A program made the position numbers and the translations under genes. Shown here piece by piece: positions 8,194 through 10,968 of a DNA stretch of 10,968 nucleotides. The notes under the pieces are model-generated. The model ran no database searches. It had not been told where the DNA came from and saw nothing but the letters and a program-made list of their open reading frames with translations. Position 1 is the stretch's first letter; each line of letters begins with the position of its first letter. Source of the stretch: an uncultured Pseudomonadota bacterium (lineage in GTDB: Bacteria; Pseudomonadota; Gammaproteobacteria; Xanthomonadales; Ahniellaceae); contig CALKUS010000022.1 of NCBI GenBank assembly GCA_937996755.1, forward strand, positions 1-10,968. Direction: 5' to 3'.

Positions 8194-8804
8194 CCTGCGG
8201 CACGAAGCCGGTCCGACAGATTCACGATCATCGCGGCCGTCGCGCCCCAGATCTCGTACGGCCCGAATTCGATCACATGGTAGCGCCGCACGCGGCCGCG
8301 GAATTCGCGGCTGCGCTGCTGCTGGTTCGCGGCGTCGAGCGCGAACGCGAGCGGCACCTCGAATACCTCGGCCACTTCGCGCGGATCGGGCGCGATCGGC
8401 GCACCGGCTTCGACCAGGCCGACGAGCGGCAGCACGCGAAAGCCCGTGATCGTGGTGAGCGGGTCGAGGAAGCCCAGCGGCTCGACCGCGGACGGTGGAA
8501 TGCCGATCTCCTCGCGCGTTTCGCGCAGCGCTGCGGCGACTGCATCGAGGTCCTGCGCTTCGAGCCGGCCGCCGGGAAAGCTGATCTGGCCGGGATGGTG
8601 GGTCAGTGCGTCCGTGCGGCGCGTGAGCAGCAGCGTCGGCCGCTCGCGCAGGATGATCGGCGCGAGCACCGCGGCTTCGGCGGGCTTCTGCAGGTCGTCG
8701 AGCAGGTCGGCGATTTCCGCCGCGTTCCAGCCGTCCTCGACCGGCGGCGCGCTCGTCGCGTGCAACGCGGCGCGCAGCAGCGCGCGCAACTCAGCCGGCT
8801 TCAT
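8181..8804 (-). CDS. CoA pyrophosphatase, Nudix hydrolase (NudL/YeaB type)
   Basis: A 207-residue Nudix protein. It has both marks of the CoA-diphosphatase branch. The UPF0035-type motif LLTRRTDALTHHPGQISFPGG at 59-79 fits LLTxRSx3Rx3Gx3FPGG with two conservative changes. It is followed by the Nudix box ending RETREEIGI at 94-102, whose glutamates bind the metals. The enzyme would split CoA or its oxidised and acylated forms into 3',5'-ADP and 4'-phosphopantetheine. ATG 8804 overlaps the upstream stop as ATGA, the usual coupled-operon arrangement; ATG 8810 (MPMKPAEL) is two codons longer and equally possible, with GAGAAG at 8820-8815 serving either. Middle gene of the operon, overlapping sseA at its end. 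Substrate is inferred from family motifs. Confidence 0.93.
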   Translation of the reverse strand: MKPAELRALLRAALHATSAPPVEDGWNAAEIADLLDDLQKPAEAAVLAPIILRERPTLLLTRRTDALTHHPGQISFPGGRLEAQDLDAVAAALRETREEIGIPPSAVEPLGFLDPLTTITGFRVLPLVGLVEAGAPIAPDPREVAEVFEVPLAFALDAANQQQRSREFRGRVRRYHVIEFGPYEIWGATAAMIVNLSDRLRAAGWQP

Positions 8805-9007
8805 CGGCATGCGGCTTCTCGCGCGGGCAGCACGTCGTCCATGATCCGGCGTCGCTCCTCGTCGTCCAGCGTGCGCCACGCCGCGATCTCGTCGCCCGTG
8901 CGCCAGCAGCCCTCGCATAATCCATTTGCCGCGAGCGTGCAGATGCCGATGCAGGGCGTGAGGATCGGGGCCGGGGGGTTCGTGCCGAAGAGCATGTTCG
9001 CAAGCAT
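8801..9007 (-). CDS. DUF1289 small cysteine-motif protein
   Basis: A 68-residue protein. The DUF1289 pattern is clear: TPCIGICTL, then GLCEGCWRTGDEIAAW, with cysteines C19, C23, C31 and C34 (C-x3-C-x7-C-x2-C), followed by a charged helix DDEERRRIM. The four cysteines suggest a bound metal, possibly zinc or an iron-sulfur cluster; the function is not known to me. I chose ATG 9007: the frame stays open to 9136 but a further ATG (9043) lies in a terminator loop, and the upstream part is encoded by a repeat. ATG 8995 is also possible; neither has a strong Shine-Dalgarno. First gene of an operon, overlapping the Nudix gene by four bases (ATGA). Its start lies just 20 bases beyond the terminator of the preceding gene. 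Confidence 0.82.
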   Translation of the reverse strand: MLANMLFGTNPPAPILTPCIGICTLAANGLCEGCWRTGDEIAAWRTLDDEERRRIMDDVLPAREAACR

Positions 9008-9023
9008 GGGGTCGCTGGACGCG

Positions 9024-9059
9024 AAAAACAAAAGGGGGCGCATTAGCGCCCCCTTTTGT
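9024..9059 (-). terminator. Strong Rho-independent terminator after the FKBP gene
   Basis: A perfect 14-base inverted repeat (9028-9041 against 9046-9059) with loop ATTA. In the minus direction the stem ACAAAAGGGGGCGC is followed by TTTTGTTTTT. It is about 110 bases after the FKBP stop and 20 bases before the DUF1289 start. The stem also carries A/T flanks on both sides, so it could work on the plus strand. Confidence 0.88.
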
Positions 9060-9156
9060 CCTGAGGCCGAAGGCCGAAGGACCTCGCGGATCAGTTCAAT
9101 CAATCGCAACCCGAGATTCTTCGCTCGCACATCCATGTGCGGCTCAGGATGACGCC
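9060..9156. repeat. REP-like palindromic element with TCATCCTGAGC / CTTCG ends
   Basis: On the minus strand it opens TCATCCTGAGC (9151-9141), continues GCGAAGAATCTCG (9122-9110), and closes with GCGAGGTCCTTCGG then CCTCAGGA toward 9060. The two ends are imperfect inverted copies: compare TCCTGAG and AGCGAAG.A.CTCG read from each side. A small perfect hairpin GCACAT-CC-ATGTGC (9127-9140) and a doubled GGCCGAA (9065-9078) lie inside. The TCATCCTGAGC...GCGAAG layout is familiar to me as a high-copy intergenic palindrome in many bacterial genomes; I could not check copy number here. Confidence 0.6.
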
Positions 9157-9167
9157 CATCCTGGGCG

Positions 9168-9899
9168 TCACTTCACGTCGACGAGCTTGATGTCGAACAC
9201 CAGCGCCTCGTTCGGGCCGATCGGGCCCTGGCCGCGCATGCCGTAGGCCTTTTCCGGCGGCAGGAACACCTGCCAGTGGTCGCCGATCTTCATGAGCGGC
9301 AGGATTTCCTTCCAGCCGTCGATGACCGTGTCGACCTTGAACTTCGCCGGCACGCCGCGCGCGAACGAGCTGTCGAACTCGAAGCCGTTGGTGAGCGAGC
9401 CGCGGTAGTGCACGGTGACTTCGCTGGTCGGCGTCGCCTTGCGGCCGGTGCCTTCCTCGATCACGCGGTACTGGATGCCCGACGGCAGCACCACGATGCC
9501 CTTCTTCGAGCGGTTCTCGGCCAGGAAGCGGTCGCTCTTGGCCTTGTTGTCGCGCGCGGCGGCTTCGTAACGCGTCTTCGCCTCGCCGATCATCTTGTCG
9601 CGCATCTGGCCGAGCACGGTCTTCATCTCGGCTTCCGGCACCGACGACGGACGCTTGGCGTAACCGTCCTGGATGGCGCGGATGACGGTGTTCACGTCGA
9701 CGTCCATCTTCTTCTCGACGAAGTCGCGGCCGATCTCGTAGCCGATGGCGTACGAGAGCTTGTTGCGGTCGATCGGGCCCGCGGGAGCCTGCGCGGCCGG
9801 TGCCGCACCCTGCGGCGCAGCCGCCGGAGCCGCACCCTGCGCGAACGCGCTCGAGGCAGCGACCAGCGCGAGGCCGGCGATGGAAAGACGCACGCTCAT
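9168..9899 (-). CDS. Secreted FKBP-type peptidyl-prolyl cis-trans isomerase (FkpA/Mip type)
   Basis: A 243-residue exported protein. Signal peptide: residues 1-20 (MSVRLSIAGLALVAASSAFA), cut before QGA. An Ala/Pro/Gln linker (21-42) with two AAP.GAAPAA-like repeats follows. Residues 43-130 are the helical N-terminal dimerisation domain (KLSYAIGYEIGRDF, long helix to about 130). Residues 136-243 are the FKBP domain with pocket residues in VTVHYRG (Y165), FEFDSS (D176), VIDGW (V192, I193, W196), EKAYGMRG (Y219) and LVFDIKL (F235). It would catalyse proline isomerisation and chaperone folding in the periplasm. ATG 9899 has an excellent AAGGAG seven bases upstream. No lipobox cysteine is present, so it is probably soluble. 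Downstream lie a hairpin on its stop codon, a REP-like element and a terminator. Confidence 0.96.
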   Translation of the reverse strand: MSVRLSIAGLALVAASSAFAQGAAPAAAPQGAAPAAQAPAGPIDRNKLSYAIGYEIGRDFVEKKMDVDVNTVIRAIQDGYAKRPSSVPEAEMKTVLGQMRDKMIGEAKTRYEAAARDNKAKSDRFLAENRSKKGIVVLPSGIQYRVIEEGTGRKATPTSEVTVHYRGSLTNGFEFDSSFARGVPAKFKVDTVIDGWKEILPLMKIGDHWQVFLPPEKAYGMRGQGPIGPNEALVFDIKLVDVK

Positions 9900-9965
9900 G
9901 CAGAAACTCCTTCGGACAAAACGTTAGGAAATCGTTGCCGGCAGAGGGGCCAGCGGGGGTCGCGC

Positions 9966-9971
9966 ATTCTA
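9966..9971 (-). promoter_or_regulatory. Candidate -10 box of the FKBP gene
   Basis: GGGTAGAATGCGCG on the minus strand contains TAGAAT (9971-9966), one mismatch from TATAAT. It would start transcription near 9958, about 58 bases before the ATG. The -35 position (TGGCGG) is poor. The same core, GGTAGAATCGCGG, appears on the plus strand before the enoyl-CoA hydratase gene. Confidence 0.45.
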
Positions 9972-10063
9972 CCCAAGCGGTCCGGGGGCCGCCATGCGCG
10001 AGGGGCATGGAGTCCATTTGGCCGCAAAAGTTCAGCACGCCGGCCGCAACCGACGGTGAACGG

Positions 10064-10069
10064 TAGAAT
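10064..10069 (+). promoter_or_regulatory. Candidate -10 box of the enoyl-CoA hydratase gene
   Basis: TAGAAT in GGTAGAATCGCGG would start a transcript near 10076, leaving a leader of about 24 bases with GGAG (10089-10092) before the GTG start. No good -35 hexamer is seen at the expected distance. Confidence 0.45.
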
Positions 10070-10099
10070 CGCGGCCTTTCGCCGGACCGGAGAAGCGCC

Positions 10100-10968
10100 G
10101 TGGCCTACCAGAACCTGCTGATGGAAGACGGCGCCGGCGTGCGCCGCATCACGATCAACCGCCCCGACAAGCTCAACGCACTGAACAGCGCGACCATCGC
10201 CGATCTCGCCGACGCATTTTCCGCCGCCGGCGCCGATACGTCGGTACGCGTCGTCGTGCTGACCGGATCGGGTCAGAAGGCGTTCGTCGCGGGCGCGGAC
10301 ATCTCCGAATTCGCGTCGCTGCCGCCGGCCGACGCGCTGCGCTTCTCGCGCGCGGGCCAGCAGATGATGCGTGGCGTCGAGCGCCTCGGGAAGCCGGTGA
10401 TCGCCGAGCTCAACGGCTTCGCGCTCGGCGGCGGTCTGGAGATCGCGATGTCGTGCACGCTCCGCATCGCCGCCGACACCGCAAAGCTGGGCCAGCCCGA
10501 GATCAACCTCGGCGTCATGCCCGGTTTCGGCGGCACGCAGCGCCTGCTGCGGCTCGCCGGCCGCGGTGCCGCGCTCGAGCTGTGCCTGCTCGGCCACAAC
10601 ATCACGGCGCAGCGCGCGTTCGAACTCGGCATCGTGACGCGCGTCGTACCAGCGGCCGACCTGCGCGCGGAAACCGACAAGCTCGCGGCCCAGCTCGCAG
10701 CGTCGGCCCCGCACGCACTGCGCGGCATCATCGACGCCGTCGTGCTCGGCGGCGACGCGCCGATCGACATCGGGCTCGACTACGAATCGCAGGGCTTCGC
10801 GGTCTGCGTGTCGACGGAGGACATGCGCGAAGGCACGAAGGCGTTCCTGGAGAAGCGGAAGCCCACGTTCGTCCACGTGAGGCCATTGAAACTGACGGTG
10901 GCTTTCGCCCAATCGGGGTTGGCGCTGTTGCCGCCGATGCCGCCGCCCTGGTTGCCGCCGGGCGCCGC
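10100..10968 (+). CDS. Enoyl-CoA hydratase, 3' end not in window
   Basis: A crotonase beginning at GTG 10100, with GGAG seven bases upstream. CoA and oxyanion segments are KAFVAGADISE (60-70) and NGFALGGGLEIAMSC (105-119). Both catalytic glutamates of true hydratases are present: Glu114 (GGGLEI) and Glu134 (GQPEINLGVMPGFGGTQRL). The protein should hydrate 2-trans-enoyl-CoA to 3-hydroxyacyl-CoA in beta-oxidation. Homologues usually end near residue 260 soon after EGTKAFLEKRKPTF (residues 244-257, to about 10870). Here the frame has no stop and continues 32 further residues (through LKLTVAFAQ to a Pro-rich end) up to the window edge. A TGA lies in the +1 frame at 10878-10880. A frameshift, an unusual extension or an assembly join near the end are all possible. 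Divergent from the FKBP gene. Confidence 0.9.
   Translation, partial: MAYQNLLMEDGAGVRRITINRPDKLNALNSATIADLADAFSAAGADTSVRVVVLTGSGQKAFVAGADISEFASLPPADALRFSRAGQQMMRGVERLGKPVIAELNGFALGGGLEIAMSCTLRIAADTAKLGQPEINLGVMPGFGGTQRLLRLAGRGAALELCLLGHNITAQRAFELGIVTRVVPAADLRAETDKLAAQLAASAPHALRGIIDAVVLGGDAPIDIGLDYESQGFAVCVSTEDMREGTKAFLEKRKPTFVHVRPLKLTVAFAQSGLALLPPMPPPWLPPGA

Noticed and set aside
7301..8203. 300-codon minus-strand frame over the sulfurtransferase gene
   Set aside because: Arg-rich shadow in another frame of the same strand; the rhodanese frame carries the catalytic loop.
9008..9136. Upstream extension of the DUF1289 gene to ATG 9136 or 9043
   Set aside because: It would run through the REP-like element and the terminator stem, and the DUF1289 match begins only after 8995.
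9925..9934. Single TAGGAAATCG, identical to the first bases of the heptanucleotide array
   Set aside because: One copy only, in the FKBP leader; most likely coincidence.
9896..10912. Open frame of 338 codons antisense to the enoyl-CoA hydratase
   Set aside because: Low-complexity Arg/Ala/Glu translation with no motif. The plus strand encodes a full crotonase catalytic core there.

Overview
The window looks like a chromosomal housekeeping segment of a high-GC gammaproteobacterium. The Lysobacteraceae/Xanthomonadaceae (Lysobacter or Luteimonas-like) are my best guess. Reasons are the strong G/C third-position bias, the rplU-rpmA-obgE order next to rpsT and uvrA, the TAGAAT-type -10 boxes, and intergenic short-unit repeat arrays of a kind I remember from that family. 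This placement is from memory, not from a search. The first base falls inside rpsT, and the last crotonase gene runs off the end with an odd tail, so the window may be a whole short contig.

Layout. 1-73: 3' end of rpsT (+), closed by a strong terminator. 174-2029: minus-strand ribosome operon rplU > rpmA > obgE, with a good sigma70 promoter before rplU and a terminator between rpmA and obgE. 2030-2485: divergent control region, with a perfect dyad before uvrA. 2486-5745: uvrA and a translationally coupled hotdog thioesterase (+). 5746-5956: hairpin-rich, gene-free convergent spacer. 5957-6385: periplasmic copper chaperone PCu(A)C (-). 6452-7207: crotonase-fold enzyme resembling delta3-delta2-enoyl-CoA isomerase (+). 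7208-7332: inverted array of a 7-base unit. 9007-7333: minus-strand overlapping operon DUF1289 > CoA pyrophosphatase (Nudix) > 3-mercaptopyruvate sulfurtransferase. 9028-9167: terminator plus a REP-like palindromic element. 9168-9899: secreted FKBP-type prolyl isomerase (-). 9900-10099: divergent promoter region. 10100-10968: enoyl-CoA hydratase (+), without a stop codon in the window.

How the genes fit together. The left part handles ribosome assembly (S20, L21, L27 and the assembly GTPase Obg). uvrA is the damage sensor of nucleotide excision repair. The right part is a loose set of acyl-CoA/CoA enzymes (thioesterase, enoyl-CoA isomerase, enoyl-CoA hydratase, CoA pyrophosphatase) mixed with envelope proteins (copper chaperone, FKBP) and a sulfurtransferase. 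I see no phage, transposase, CRISPR, tRNA or rRNA.

The genes are conventional; the unusual material is between them. Two loci (1231-1365 and 7223-7335) share one design with unrelated units: a tandem array of a 6- or 7-base unit, a spacer, then the same array inverted. One sits where the obgE ribosome-binding site should be; the other ends on the stop codon of the sulfurtransferase gene. Other points of interest are the dyad at the uvrA promoter, and a terminator plus REP-like element inserted just before a three-gene operon.
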